Positions 1 through 9,300 of a stretch of 64,000 bases of DNA are shown here, in pieces. Both the position numbers and the translations under genes were made by a program. A model generated the notes under the pieces. It saw only the letters and a list, made by a program, of their open reading frames with translations, was not told where the DNA came from and made no database searches. Source of the DNA: Alteraurantiacibacter aestuarii (GTDB taxonomy: Bacteria; Pseudomonadota; Alphaproteobacteria; Sphingomonadales; Sphingomonadaceae); NCBI RefSeq assembly GCF_009827405.1, contig NZ_WTYY01000004.1:248001-312000 (forward strand), written 5' to 3'. Each line of letters opens with the position of its first letter. The stretch's first letter is position 1.

Positions 1-5
1 GCGCG

Positions 6-1481
6 GTGGGTGCGTTCCAATGTCTTTGCGCCCCGTTTGCTGTGCAGGCACAGGAAGTGGTTCAGCAATTGCCCAATCCCGCGTCGGAGCGCCTGAATGA
101 GGCGTTGCGGCGTCTTTCACGCGCACCCGAATCGCTCCCCGCGCTCATCGCTGCAGGGCGCGCCTCACTGGAACTGGGCGATGTGGATGCGGCTGCGGGC
201 TTCTTTGTCCGCGCGCGCGCCGTTTCGCCCGATGATGGTGCGGTGCTATCCGGCCTGGCGCTAGTTTCCCTGCGCCAGGAAGACCCGGTTGCGGCGCTCG
301 ACCTGTTCGACCGGGCGCAGGCCGCAGGCGAAAATCTGGATGGCTATGCTGCGGATCGCGGGCTGGCGTTCGACCTGATCGGTCAGAATGCCCGCGCGCA
401 GGAACTATATGGGCAGGCATTATCACGCGATGAAAATGCCGAAACGGTGCGGCGCCTTGCCCTCAGCTACGCCATTGCCGGCGATCAGGCCGCGTCCGAA
501 GCGATCCTGCTCCCCTTGTTGCAGCGCCGCGACCTTGCCGCCTATCGCACGCGCGCCTTCGCGCTGGCGATTCTGGGCCGGGAGGATGAAGCGGTCTCGA
601 TTGCCGAGACGATGCTGCCACCACGCATATCGCGCCGGATGGGGCCGTACCTGCGCTATATGCAGCGGCTGACCCCGGCACAGCAGGCGGCTGCAGCCAA
701 TCTGGGTTCGTTCCCCAGGGCGGCAGACATTGGCCGTGATGAGCCGCGCCTTGCCCGCAATGCCGCCACGCCGCTGCCATCGTCACCGTCCAGCAATGTC
801 GATGCGCGGCTGATCCCCGGCGGTCCGGCACTGGGTAGCGCGGCCCTGGGTAGCGCTGCTGAAGAACTGCCCGCCCTGGCAAGCGCTGAACCGGTGGTGC
901 CAGAGCCTGAGGCCCAGCCTTCCTTCTCCATCAGCGAGGAAGTGCCTGCACAGGCGGCAGTTGTGGCAGTCGCCGATCCCGCACCAACACCCGCAGCAAC
1001 ACCGGCCCCGACTCCAACTCCAACTCCTTCTCCAACTCCCGCCGCAACCGTGGTGGCCGAGGAGGAGCCGGTCAGCCTGGCCGATGTGTTTGCTGATTTC
1101 TCACTCGAGGAGGAAGCCGCCGCACCGGTTGCTGCACCGGGCGCGGTGGATATCACCGCCATTGTACCTGTGCGTGAGCAGAAGGCACCCGAACCGCCGC
1201 CACCGCCCGCACATCCCAGTCGCCACTGGGTGCAGGTCGCTACCGGGCAGGATCTGGCAGCATTCCGCTTTGACTGGCGCCGTCTGGTGCGCAATGCCGA
1301 TGGCCTGCTGGACAACCGGTCGGCCTATCGCGCGCGCTGGAATCAGACCAACAGGCTGCTGACCGGGCCTTTCGATTCTGCCCGCGCGGCGCAGGAGTTC
1401 GTTACCGCACTGGGCAACGCCGGTGTTGATGCGTTTCGGTTCACCAGCGCCGAAGGGGAGGAAGTAACCGCGCTCAACTAG
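6..1481 (+). CDS. TPR and SPOR domain protein, 5' end outside window
   Basis: Probably the C-terminal part of an envelope protein. The open frame runs to the window edge, and the residues after the first possible GTG (position 6) look like the end of a signal peptide (PFAVQAQE), so the true start is probably upstream. Residues about 25-215 are Ala/Leu-rich helical repeats of TPR type. About 240-390 is a low-complexity Pro/Ala/Thr/Glu linker with a run of TP repeats (about 978-1050). The last 90 residues (from HWVQVAT to the end) fit a SPOR domain, a family that binds glycan strands stripped of stem peptides at division sites. Role in peptidoglycan or cell division is inferred. Confidence 0.75.
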   Translation: MGAFQCLCAPFAVQAQEVVQQLPNPASERLNEALRRLSRAPESLPALIAAGRASLELGDVDAAAGFFVRARAVSPDDGAVLSGLALVSLRQEDPVAALDLFDRAQAAGENLDGYAADRGLAFDLIGQNARAQELYGQALSRDENAETVRRLALSYAIAGDQAASEAILLPLLQRRDLAAYRTRAFALAILGREDEAVSIAETMLPPRISRRMGPYLRYMQRLTPAQQAAAANLGSFPRAADIGRDEPRLARNAATPLPSSPSSNVDARLIPGGPALGSAALGSAAEELPALASAEPVVPEPEAQPSFSISEEVPAQAAVVAVADPAPTPAATPAPTPTPTPSPTPAATVVAEEEPVSLADVFADFSLEEEAAAPVAAPGAVDITAIVPVREQKAPEPPPPPAHPSRHWVQVATGQDLAAFRFDWRRLVRNADGLLDNRSAYRARWNQTNRLLTGPFDSARAAQEFVTALGNAGVDAFRFTSAEGEEVTALN

Positions 1482-1655
1482 GCGTAAATACGCAGTTGTC
1501 CCCAAGCTATCCCCGCCATTCTCCAGCTATTTTTGCACACCTTGCCAACAGCCTTGTCGAGTTCTCCCCGATGACGTCATGGCTCCCCCATTGCGCTTAT
1601 TCGCCCGGCGCGCGATTTGACTGGCAGAGCAATCCGAGAACGGGATCCCAGTTGT

Positions 1656-2162
1656 ATGAACACCGGGCGTGAGCCGATGCAAGAAGCCGAAGATGCCGCC
1701 CCGGTAGAGATGCTGGCGGCGCTGTTCGAGGCGCATGGATGGCCCTGCGAATTCGTCAATGATGACGAAATTTGCGGAGAAATTCAGGGAAGCTGGACGA
1801 CTTACCAGCTGCGCGGAATCTGGCGTCGAGAAGACCGTGTGCTGCAATTGCTGTGCCTGCCCGAAGTGCGCGTGCCCGATGACAAGAAGCGCGCCGCCTA
1901 TGAATTGCTGGCGATGATCAACGAACAGCTCTGGCTCGGCCATTTCGATATCTGGACGCAAGGCGGCGTGCTGCTTTATCGCCACGGCCTGATGCTGGGT
2001 GACGATGGCATGCTGGGGCTTTCGGTCGCCCAGCTGGCGGTGGAAAGCGCGGTTGCCGAATGCGACCGTTTCTATCCCGCATTCCAGTTTGTGCTGTGGG
2101 GAGACAAGAGTGCCCGCGATGCGCTGGATTCCGCTTTGGTGGATGCAGCGGGCGAAGCCTGA
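1656..2162 (+). CDS. YbjN domain-containing protein
   Basis: A 168-residue soluble protein with the features of the YbjN / type III secretion chaperone-like fold: an acidic N-terminus, an LEAHGW-like opening helix, alternating strands (QLRGIWRREDRVLQLLCLPEV) split by charged turns, and a C-terminal helix around residues 130-160. I chose the ATG at 1656; an in-frame ATG at 1677 is equally possible, and the frame stays open upstream to 1617. It ends 14 bases before proC, so the two may be cotranscribed. In alphaproteobacteria YbjN genes often sit beside proC. No catalytic motif is visible and the biochemical role is unknown. Confidence 0.7.
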   Translation: MNTGREPMQEAEDAAPVEMLAALFEAHGWPCEFVNDDEICGEIQGSWTTYQLRGIWRREDRVLQLLCLPEVRVPDDKKRAAYELLAMINEQLWLGHFDIWTQGGVLLYRHGLMLGDDGMLGLSVAQLAVESAVAECDRFYPAFQFVLWGDKSARDALDSALVDAAGEA

Positions 2163-2176
2163 TATCGGGCATTCCC

Positions 2177-2974
2177 ATGTTCGATTCCATTCTCCTTGTC
2201 GGTTGCGGCAATATGGCCGGGGCCATGCTGGAAGGCTGGCTGGCGGCTGGCCGTGATCCGTCCGGCTTCACCGTCGTCGATCCGGTGCGCGATGGTGCGC
2301 CGGGCGATATTCCGGTTGCCAGGCAATTGCCGCAAGCGGGTGAATTCGACGCGATATTGCTGGGCGTGAAACCGCAGAACCTGCCCGATGTGGCGCCGCA
2401 GGTGGCCCCTCTGGCAGGCAGCGGCACGGTGATCCTGTCGCTGCTGGCGGGGGTTGAACTGGACGTTCTGGCGCAGCATTTTCCAACGGCCCGCGCCCAT
2501 GTGCGGGTGATGCCCAATCTGGCAGTCTCTCTGGGCAAGGCGCCGGTTGCGCTTGCGCAGGCAGGGCTGGATGAAGCGGGCCGCGATGGCGTGATCGCCC
2601 TGATGGCCCCGCTGGGCACGCCCGAATGGATTGGTGAGGACAAGTTCGATCTTGTCACTGCGCTGGCAGGAAGCGGCCCGGCGTTTGTCTATCGCTTTAT
2701 CGATGCGCTGGGCGGTGCGGCCACTCGTCTGGGCCTGCCCGAAGATCAGGCGCGCCGTCTGGCCATTGCAATGGTGGAAGGCGCAGCGTCGCTGGCGGCG
2801 GCATCGCCGCATGATCCGGGCAAGCTGGCAGACATGGTCGCCAGCAAGGGCGGGGTAACCCGCGCCGGGCTGGATGTGCTGGACGATGACGAGGCGCTTA
2901 GCCGCCTGATCACCGAATGCCTGCGGGCCGCGCGTGATCGCAGCGCCCAGATGGTGCGCGAAGCCCGCAAATGA
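2177..2974 (+). CDS. proC: Pyrroline-5-carboxylate reductase
   Basis: Last step of proline biosynthesis: NAD(P)H-dependent reduction of 1-pyrroline-5-carboxylate to L-proline in the cytoplasm. The 265 residues start with a Rossmann fold (LLVGCGNMAGAM, residues 6-17), followed by GVKPQ near 65, RVMPNLAV near 110 and the C-terminal dimerisation part with LAGSGPAFVYRFIDAL and SKGGVTRAGL, all typical of ProC. Length is normal for the family. The ATG at 2177 opens exactly at the expected N-terminus. proB lies about 3.5 kb downstream; proA is not in the window. Confidence 0.95.
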   Translation: MFDSILLVGCGNMAGAMLEGWLAAGRDPSGFTVVDPVRDGAPGDIPVARQLPQAGEFDAILLGVKPQNLPDVAPQVAPLAGSGTVILSLLAGVELDVLAQHFPTARAHVRVMPNLAVSLGKAPVALAQAGLDEAGRDGVIALMAPLGTPEWIGEDKFDLVTALAGSGPAFVYRFIDALGGAATRLGLPEDQARRLAIAMVEGAASLAAASPHDPGKLADMVASKGGVTRAGLDVLDDDEALSRLITECLRAARDRSAQMVREARK

Positions 2975-3093
2975 CGGCTTTGCGCCGTTAACCACAGCGC
3001 ATACGGTTTCCCTTGAAAATTCCCACCGCACACTCGATATTGGACACATTCCGGCCCGCTATGTGAGGCCGGACAAACGGAGTTTTGGATCAA

Positions 3094-3885
3094 ATGGCAA
3101 ATTGGAACGACGACCGTGCGACCCGGCAGGGCTTCGGGGTGTCGCCGAGCCAGACGGGTGATGTCGCTGGCCGCTCGACTTTCGACGCAGGCCTGCGCAA
3201 GCACATGCTCTCGATCTACAATTACATGTCCTCGGGCGTATTGCTCACGGGCATTGTAGCGATGCTGTTCGCGCGTGGCGGGGACCAGTCGATGGCGGCG
3301 CAGGTGTTCACCACCGGCGGCCTGCTGAGCTGGATCATCATGCTGTCACCGCTGGCCATCGTGTTTGCGATGAGCTTTGGCCGCAACAAGTTTTCCACCA
3401 GCACTCTCCAGATGATGTTCTGGGGCTTTGCGGTGCTGATGGGCCTTTCGCTGTCCTCGATCTTCCTAGTCTATACCGGCGGATCGATCGCGGCGACGTT
3501 CTTCGCCACGGCGGGCGCTTTTGCGGGTCTCAGCCTGTTTGGCTACACCACCAAGAAGGACCTGTCCGCCATGGGCAGCTTCCTGATCATGGGTGTGGTT
3601 GGCCTGATTATCGCTTCGGTGATCAACATCTTCATCGGATCGACCGCTCTGGAACTGGCAATCAGCTTCCTTGGCGTGCTGATCTTCGCGGGTCTTACCG
3701 CTTATGATACGCAGCGCCTGAAGTCCGAGTACATGCAGATCCAGCAGCTGAAGGTGACCAATCCGGGTGTTGCCGCATCTTACCCGCTGGGCAAGATGGT
3801 CGTGCTCGGGGCGCTCAGCCTCTACCTCGATTTCATCAACATGTTCCTGTTCCTGCTGCGTTTCATGGGCGCATCACGCAACTGA
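3094..3885 (+). CDS. Bax inhibitor-1/YccA family membrane protein
   Basis: A 263-residue inner-membrane protein with seven predicted hydrophobic segments after a 45-residue soluble N-terminus. The C-terminal part has the family hallmark of conserved acidic and aromatic residues (GLTAYDTQRLK, and SLYLDFINMFLFLLRFMG at the end). Known relatives (TMBIM, YetJ, YccA) are pH-sensitive calcium leak channels or FtsH modulators; the role here is not known. The ATG at 3094 has a CGGAG ribosome site about 10 bases upstream; an in-frame TTG at 3085 is less likely. The gene stands alone and is followed by a strong terminator. Confidence 0.88.
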   Translation: MANWNDDRATRQGFGVSPSQTGDVAGRSTFDAGLRKHMLSIYNYMSSGVLLTGIVAMLFARGGDQSMAAQVFTTGGLLSWIIMLSPLAIVFAMSFGRNKFSTSTLQMMFWGFAVLMGLSLSSIFLVYTGGSIAATFFATAGAFAGLSLFGYTTKKDLSAMGSFLIMGVVGLIIASVINIFIGSTALELAISFLGVLIFAGLTAYDTQRLKSEYMQIQQLKVTNPGVAASYPLGKMVVLGALSLYLDFINMFLFLLRFMGASRN

Positions 3886-3920
3886 TAACTCGCCTGATCG
3901 CAATCAGGATTCACTTCATC

Positions 3921-3959
3921 GTGCCCGGGGTGCATAGCTGCACTCCGGGCATTTCTTTT
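3921..3959 (+). terminator. Rho-independent terminator
   Basis: A long hairpin with arms TGCCCGGGGTGCA and TGCACTCCGGGCA around a TAGC loop (one mismatch), followed by TTTCTTTT. It lies 36 bases after the Bax-inhibitor-like gene and should end its transcript. Confidence 0.85.
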
Positions 3960-4054
3960 GCGTTGTTCGCAAGCTAGTTAGTCGGTCACAAGACATTCAG
4001 GCGCGATTGGCTATGCAAAAGCCCTGGCGCTGCGAGAGAGGAATCGGGAAGAGC

Positions 4055-4936
4055 ATGCTGACCATTCGCTGGAAACCCATTGCCGTGGTTTTGGGCCTGA
4101 GCCTGCTGGCAGGCTGTGCCACGCCGCCGCCACCGCCGCCGCCCCCTCCGCCTCCTCCTCCTCCGCCTGTGGTGATTGCACCCGAACCGATCCCTTACCG
4201 CCCGATTCCGCCTGCGGGCGCGGCCTATGTGATGGATGTGCCTGCCAAGAGCGCGGATGGTGAGCGCCTTTCCGTGAACTACGGCATCGATGAGAAGACG
4301 GCCGTGTGGCACTTCCGCTCCGGCTGGAATGTGGCTGCGCTCAATTGCACCGGGCCTGATGACGCTCAGATCACCGATTCCTATGGCCTGTTCCTGCGCA
4401 TGTTCGCGCGCGAGCTGACCTCTGTGAATGAAGAGCTTGATCGCCGCTATCGGCGGCAGGCAGATTCCAGCCGCGCCGCCATTCGGGCGCGTGAGGCCGA
4501 CCTGACGCAGGTTTACAATTACTTCGCCCTGCCGGCTGCGCGCAATGGCTTCTGCAATGTGGCGCGCACGCTGGCCAGCCAGCTCGTGACCACACCGCCA
4601 GAGGACCTGACCGCATATGCCGTGGCCAATCTGGCCTTGTTCGAAAATGCGTTTGAGCAGTTCTTCGACGATTACGAGCGTTATCAGATGGCCTCGGCCG
4701 ACTGGGACCGGCGCTATGGTTCGCAATATGGCGCGTCGCAGCCCGGTTATGTGGCAGTTTACGGTGCGCAGGGCGGCGGTGTATCCTCCAGCCTGATCGC
4801 CGGTCAGTCCGGTGAACTGCTGGGCGAAGTGATCGACCCGGAGACGGGCGTGGGCATACCGGTCATTCCGGTCTCGGAAGGCAGTGTGGCGACGCCGGTG
4901 GTGCAACCTGTGCCCAACACGGCTGTGGCGGAGTAG
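4055..4936 (+). CDS. Putative lipoprotein with 15-proline tract
   Basis: A 293-residue predicted lipoprotein. The ATG at 4055 follows a GGGAAGAG ribosome site and starts a 20-residue signal peptide ending in the lipobox LLAGC, with Cys21 as the lipidation site. Three residues later come 15 consecutive prolines, then an extracytoplasmic domain of about 200 residues rich in Tyr, Asn and Asp, including two Cys (near LNCTGP and GFCNVA) that could form a disulfide. A 48-nt in-frame extension to 4007 is open but would displace the signal peptide. I do not recognise the globular domain. It is probably anchored in the outer membrane (no Asp at +2). Confidence 0.75.
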   Translation: MLTIRWKPIAVVLGLSLLAGCATPPPPPPPPPPPPPPPVVIAPEPIPYRPIPPAGAAYVMDVPAKSADGERLSVNYGIDEKTAVWHFRSGWNVAALNCTGPDDAQITDSYGLFLRMFARELTSVNEELDRRYRRQADSSRAAIRAREADLTQVYNYFALPAARNGFCNVARTLASQLVTTPPEDLTAYAVANLALFENAFEQFFDDYERYQMASADWDRRYGSQYGASQPGYVAVYGAQGGGVSSSLIAGQSGELLGEVIDPETGVGIPVIPVSEGSVATPVVQPVPNTAVAE

Positions 4937-5048
4937 GCTGGACGGAATTGGCGGGATGGTCGGGTGCAACTTCCCCCTTCCAAGCGCCGCGGCGTTTCGC
5001 TATTAGCCGCCGTCCCTGAGGCAGGTTTTCCTGCGCCGGGGCGCAAAC

Positions 5049-5124
<76 letters not shown>

Positions 5125-5348
5125 GTTTTCCCAGGCGCGTTCCTTCGCAGGGCGCGGGCAAACCGGCCCGCACGCCGCCGGCCATGCTGGCCGATCACAC
5201 ACCGAAACCGTGACAGTGGCCGGAGACTGGACTAGATCGGGTCCACAAAGGCGCCAGCGCGCGCGTTCAGCCGCCCCTTGCACCTGCATAGGGATCAGCG
5301 GCGATGATAGCCGGCGGGCCGCATGGTCCTGCTGGCACTTGAGGTTAA

Positions 5349-6428
<1,080 letters not shown>

Positions 6429-6474
6429 CGCTGGGCCATTTGCCTGCGGCTCACCTTTCGCTAAGCGAAGCAGC

Positions 6475-7608
6475 ATGACTATCACGCGCCTTGCCGACCT
6501 CGCCGATCCTGCCAAGACACCGCGCCTCGTGGTGAAGGTTGGCTCGGCCCTGCTTGTGGGCAAGGACGGCCAGCCCAACCGTGCCTGGCTGGAGGCGCTG
6601 TGTGAGGAAATTGCCCAGGCGCGAAAGCGCGGCCAGCAGGTCATCGTCGTCAGTTCCGGGGCAATTGCGCTGGGTGCGGCAAAGCTGGGGCTGGCCCGGG
6701 GAGGCCGCTCCAATCTGGCCGATGCGCAGGCCGCCGCAGCCGTGGGGCAGATCGCGCTGGCAGGCCTGTGGTCGCAATTGCTGGGCAAATGCGGGCTGAC
6801 AGCGGCACAATTGCTGGTGACGCTGGAAGACCTCGACGATCGCCGCCGTTATCTCAATGCCGCTGCCACCATCGGCAAGTTGCTGCAGGCGGGCGCGGTG
6901 CCGGTCATCAATGAGAATGACTCGGTCGCTACCGAGGAAATCCGCTTTGGCGACAATGACCGGCTGGCCGCGCGCGCCGCGCAGGCCGCGCGTGCCGATG
7001 CCGTGGTCCTGCTGTCCGATATCGATGGCCTGTATGATCGCGACCCCGCCGATCCGGATGCGCGCATGCTGCCGCTGGTCGAAGGGGTGACACGGGACAT
7101 TCACGACATGGCCACCGGCGGCTCCAGCTCCGGGCTTGGATCGGGCGGCATGACATCCAAGCTGCAGGCAGCCGAAATTGCCGAGCGTGCGGGCATTGTG
7201 CTGGCGATCATCAACGGCACGCATGTGCGACCGTTTGAGCGGGCATTCCAGCATGATCGGGGGACGCTGTTCCTGCCGCGCCGCAACGATGGCGCGCTCA
7301 AGTCATGGCTGGGCGGCCGTCAGCGGATGAAGGGCGTGCTGGTTGTCGATACCGGTTGCGCCAAGGCGCTGGCCAAGGGCGGAAGCCTGCTGGCGACTGG
7401 CATTACCCTGATCGAAGGCGATTTTCGCCGGGGCGATCCGGTTGCGGTGCGCGATGCACAGGGACGGGCGCTGGGGCAGGGCCTGGTCGAATATGATGCT
7501 GACGAAATTGCCCGCATCAAGGGCTATCGAAGCGAGGAGTTGCAGGCGCTGCTGGGGTATTCCCCGCGCTCTGCAGTGATCCACCGCGATCAGCTGGTAT
7601 TGCTGTGA
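6475..7608 (+). CDS. proB: Glutamate 5-kinase
   Basis: First committed step of proline synthesis: ATP-dependent phosphorylation of glutamate to gamma-glutamyl phosphate, normally feedback-inhibited by proline. The 377-residue protein has an amino-acid-kinase domain (VVKVGSALLV near 20, SSGAIALG near 60, INENDSV and FGDNDRLAA near 145-165, GGMTSKLQAAEIA near 225) and a C-terminal PUA domain from about 285. The ATG at 6475 gives the expected N-terminus; the frame is open further upstream inside obgE. It sits 46 bases after obgE and overlaps the next gene by four bases (GTGA). Confidence 0.95.
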   Translation: MTITRLADLADPAKTPRLVVKVGSALLVGKDGQPNRAWLEALCEEIAQARKRGQQVIVVSSGAIALGAAKLGLARGGRSNLADAQAAAAVGQIALAGLWSQLLGKCGLTAAQLLVTLEDLDDRRRYLNAAATIGKLLQAGAVPVINENDSVATEEIRFGDNDRLAARAAQAARADAVVLLSDIDGLYDRDPADPDARMLPLVEGVTRDIHDMATGGSSSGLGSGGMTSKLQAAEIAERAGIVLAIINGTHVRPFERAFQHDRGTLFLPRRNDGALKSWLGGRQRMKGVLVVDTGCAKALAKGGSLLATGITLIEGDFRRGDPVAVRDAQGRALGQGLVEYDADEIARIKGYRSEELQALLGYSPRSAVIHRDQLVLL

Positions 7609-8513
7609 CCATCGCCATCACCGGCGGCACCGGGTTTGTCGGCCAGAGCGTGCTCGATGAAGCGCGCCGGCGGGGGCTGGCGGTACGCGCGCTGACCCGC
7701 AAGCAGCAGGAACCGCGCGATCTGGTGGAATGGGTCGGCGGCGATCTGGAAGACAAGGCTGCCCTCTCCCGCCTGGTGGACGGTGCGCGCGCCGTGCTGC
7801 ACATTGCCGGCGTGGTCAATGCGCCCGATGCCGCAGGTTTCGAACATGGGAATGTGGCGGGGACGCAAAACCTCCTGACCGCAGCCAGGGGCGTGCAGGC
7901 GCAGCGCATGCTGTTCGTGTCCTCGCTGTCCGCGCGCGAGCCGGCATTGTCCGATTATGGCCGGTCAAAGCGGCTGGCGGAGGAGGCAGTGCAGGTCAGC
8001 GGCCTGGACTGGACGATCATCCGGCCCCCGGCGATTTACGGCCCGCGCGATACCGAGATGCTCGATCTGTTCCGCGCCGCCAAATTCGGCGTGGTGCCAA
8101 TGCCCGGCAACGGCCGCGCGTCTATCATCCATGTCGAGGATCTTGCCCGCCTGCTGCTGGATCTGGTGGAGGGAACGCCCGCCACATTGAACCGCATGTT
8201 TGAGCCTGACGATGGGCGCGAAGGCGGCTGGAGCCACACCGATCTTGCCCGCTCCATCGGGGCGGCGATGGGCCGCAGGGTCTGGACCCCGCAGCTCCCG
8301 CCCTGGGCCGTGCTGGCAGCCGCCCGGCTTGACCGCATGGTTCGCGGCGGAAAGGCCAAGCTGACACTCGACCGGGCCCGCTACATGATCCATCCTGATT
8401 GGGTCAGCAGCCAGGACAAGCGCGTTCCGCCCGAATTGTGGCAGGCGCAGGTGGCAACGCAGCGTGGTCTTGCGGCTACCGGGCAATGGTACCGGGACAA
8501 GGGCTGGCTGTAA
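7605..8513 (+). CDS. NDUFA9-like NAD(P)-binding atypical SDR
   Basis: A 302-residue atypical short-chain dehydrogenase. It opens with a Rossmann motif (ITGGTGFVGQS, residues 5-15), has NxAGTQNLLTAA near 85, a degenerate active-site region (SSLSAREPALSDYGRSKRLAEE, with YGRSK giving Tyr-x-x-x-Lys), and IIRPPAIYGPRD near 145. This resembles the bacterial NDUFA9-like family, named after a complex I accessory subunit; whether it serves complex I here is unknown. The start is GTG overlapping the proB stop as GTGA, so translation is probably coupled. NAD(P) binding is well supported; substrate is not known. Confidence 0.8.
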   Translation: MTIAITGGTGFVGQSVLDEARRRGLAVRALTRKQQEPRDLVEWVGGDLEDKAALSRLVDGARAVLHIAGVVNAPDAAGFEHGNVAGTQNLLTAARGVQAQRMLFVSSLSAREPALSDYGRSKRLAEEAVQVSGLDWTIIRPPAIYGPRDTEMLDLFRAAKFGVVPMPGNGRASIIHVEDLARLLLDLVEGTPATLNRMFEPDDGREGGWSHTDLARSIGAAMGRRVWTPQLPPWAVLAAARLDRMVRGGKAKLTLDRARYMIHPDWVSSQDKRVPPELWQAQVATQRGLAATGQWYRDKGWL

Positions 8514-8688
8514 TTTCCTGCCTGATGGATGTCATTGTCGCCGCTGCAAACTTTCTCGCAATGGCGCAAACCTATCATAAAATTTCATCCATCTTTCGCG
8601 AATTGTGCTTATAGTGCTATGGGAGATGTGAGGGTCACGTTCTACCTGGCTGAAATGGCATGTCGGGCAGAATATCGGGGGAAGAAGA

Positions 8689-9198
8689 ATGCCGAAAAAA
8701 ACCAGCCGGGTATCGCGCCGCTCCTTTGTTGCACTGGTCACCGGTGCTGCTGCCAGCACGATGATAACCTCACCAGCCAAGGCGCAAAACACCGGGCGCA
8801 CGGATTCCGATCCCAATGACCGATCCGGCTATGGCCGCACCGGCACGACCGACTCCGATCCCAATGACAGCGCTTCGCACGGCCGCACTGGCTATACTGA
8901 CGCCGATTCGAATGACCGCGCCAGCTATGGCCGTGGCGGCGGCGGCACCGGCTATACCGATGCCGATTCCAACGATCGCGCCAATTATGGCCGCGGTGGC
9001 GGCGGCGGGCGGTCATCCGGCCTGACGGACAGCGATTCGGGCACCAATTCGGATTCACCGGGTCGTGGTCGCGGCAGCGGCACCGGCTACACCGATAGCG
9101 ATTCGAATGATCGTTCCGGTTATGGCCGTAGCGGCCTGACCGATGGCGATGATTCGGATTCTGCCCGTTATGGCCGGGGTCGTGGCACCGGCCGCTGA
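8689..9198 (+). CDS. Tat-exported Asp/Gly/Arg repeat protein, function unknown
   Basis: A 169-residue protein I cannot assign. Residues 1-32 look like a twin-arginine signal (SRRSFV at 9-14, a hydrophobic stretch, then SPAKA before a likely cut at 32). The rest is low-complexity: the unit TD(S/A)D(P/S)ND followed by R-x-x-YGR starts at residues 38, 54, 70, 90 and 135, with degenerate copies at 113 and 151. It contains no Cys and almost no hydrophobic residues after the signal. Such Asp-rich repeats could bind calcium or other cations after export, but this is a guess. The ATG at 8689 follows GGGGGAAGAAG. Confidence 0.72.
   Translation: MPKKTSRVSRRSFVALVTGAAASTMITSPAKAQNTGRTDSDPNDRSGYGRTGTTDSDPNDSASHGRTGYTDADSNDRASYGRGGGGTGYTDADSNDRANYGRGGGGGRSSGLTDSDSGTNSDSPGRGRGSGTGYTDSDSNDRSGYGRSGLTDGDDSDSARYGRGRGTGR
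8800..9186 (+). repeat. Intragenic tandem repeat encoding TDSDxND units
   Basis: Seven imperfect copies of a 48-69 bp unit in the coding frame of the Tat-exported protein. Copies 1-4 and 6 are clear; 5 and 7 are degenerate. Spacing of unit starts is 16, 16, 20, 23, 22 and 16 codons, always a whole number of codons. Confidence 0.75.
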
Positions 9199-9300
9199 GG
9201 CCGCAACACCAACGCATTCGCTGGCAACTCATTGGCTCCAGCCCATTGGTTGATTGTGTGTAGTGCCGCCTGTTCGGGCGCCTTGGGACATTGTGGATAG

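Noticed and set aside
978-1050. CCAACTCC-like repeats as a CRISPR or regulatory repeat
   Set aside because: They encode Thr-Pro repeats in the linker of the SPOR protein and are short and irregular.
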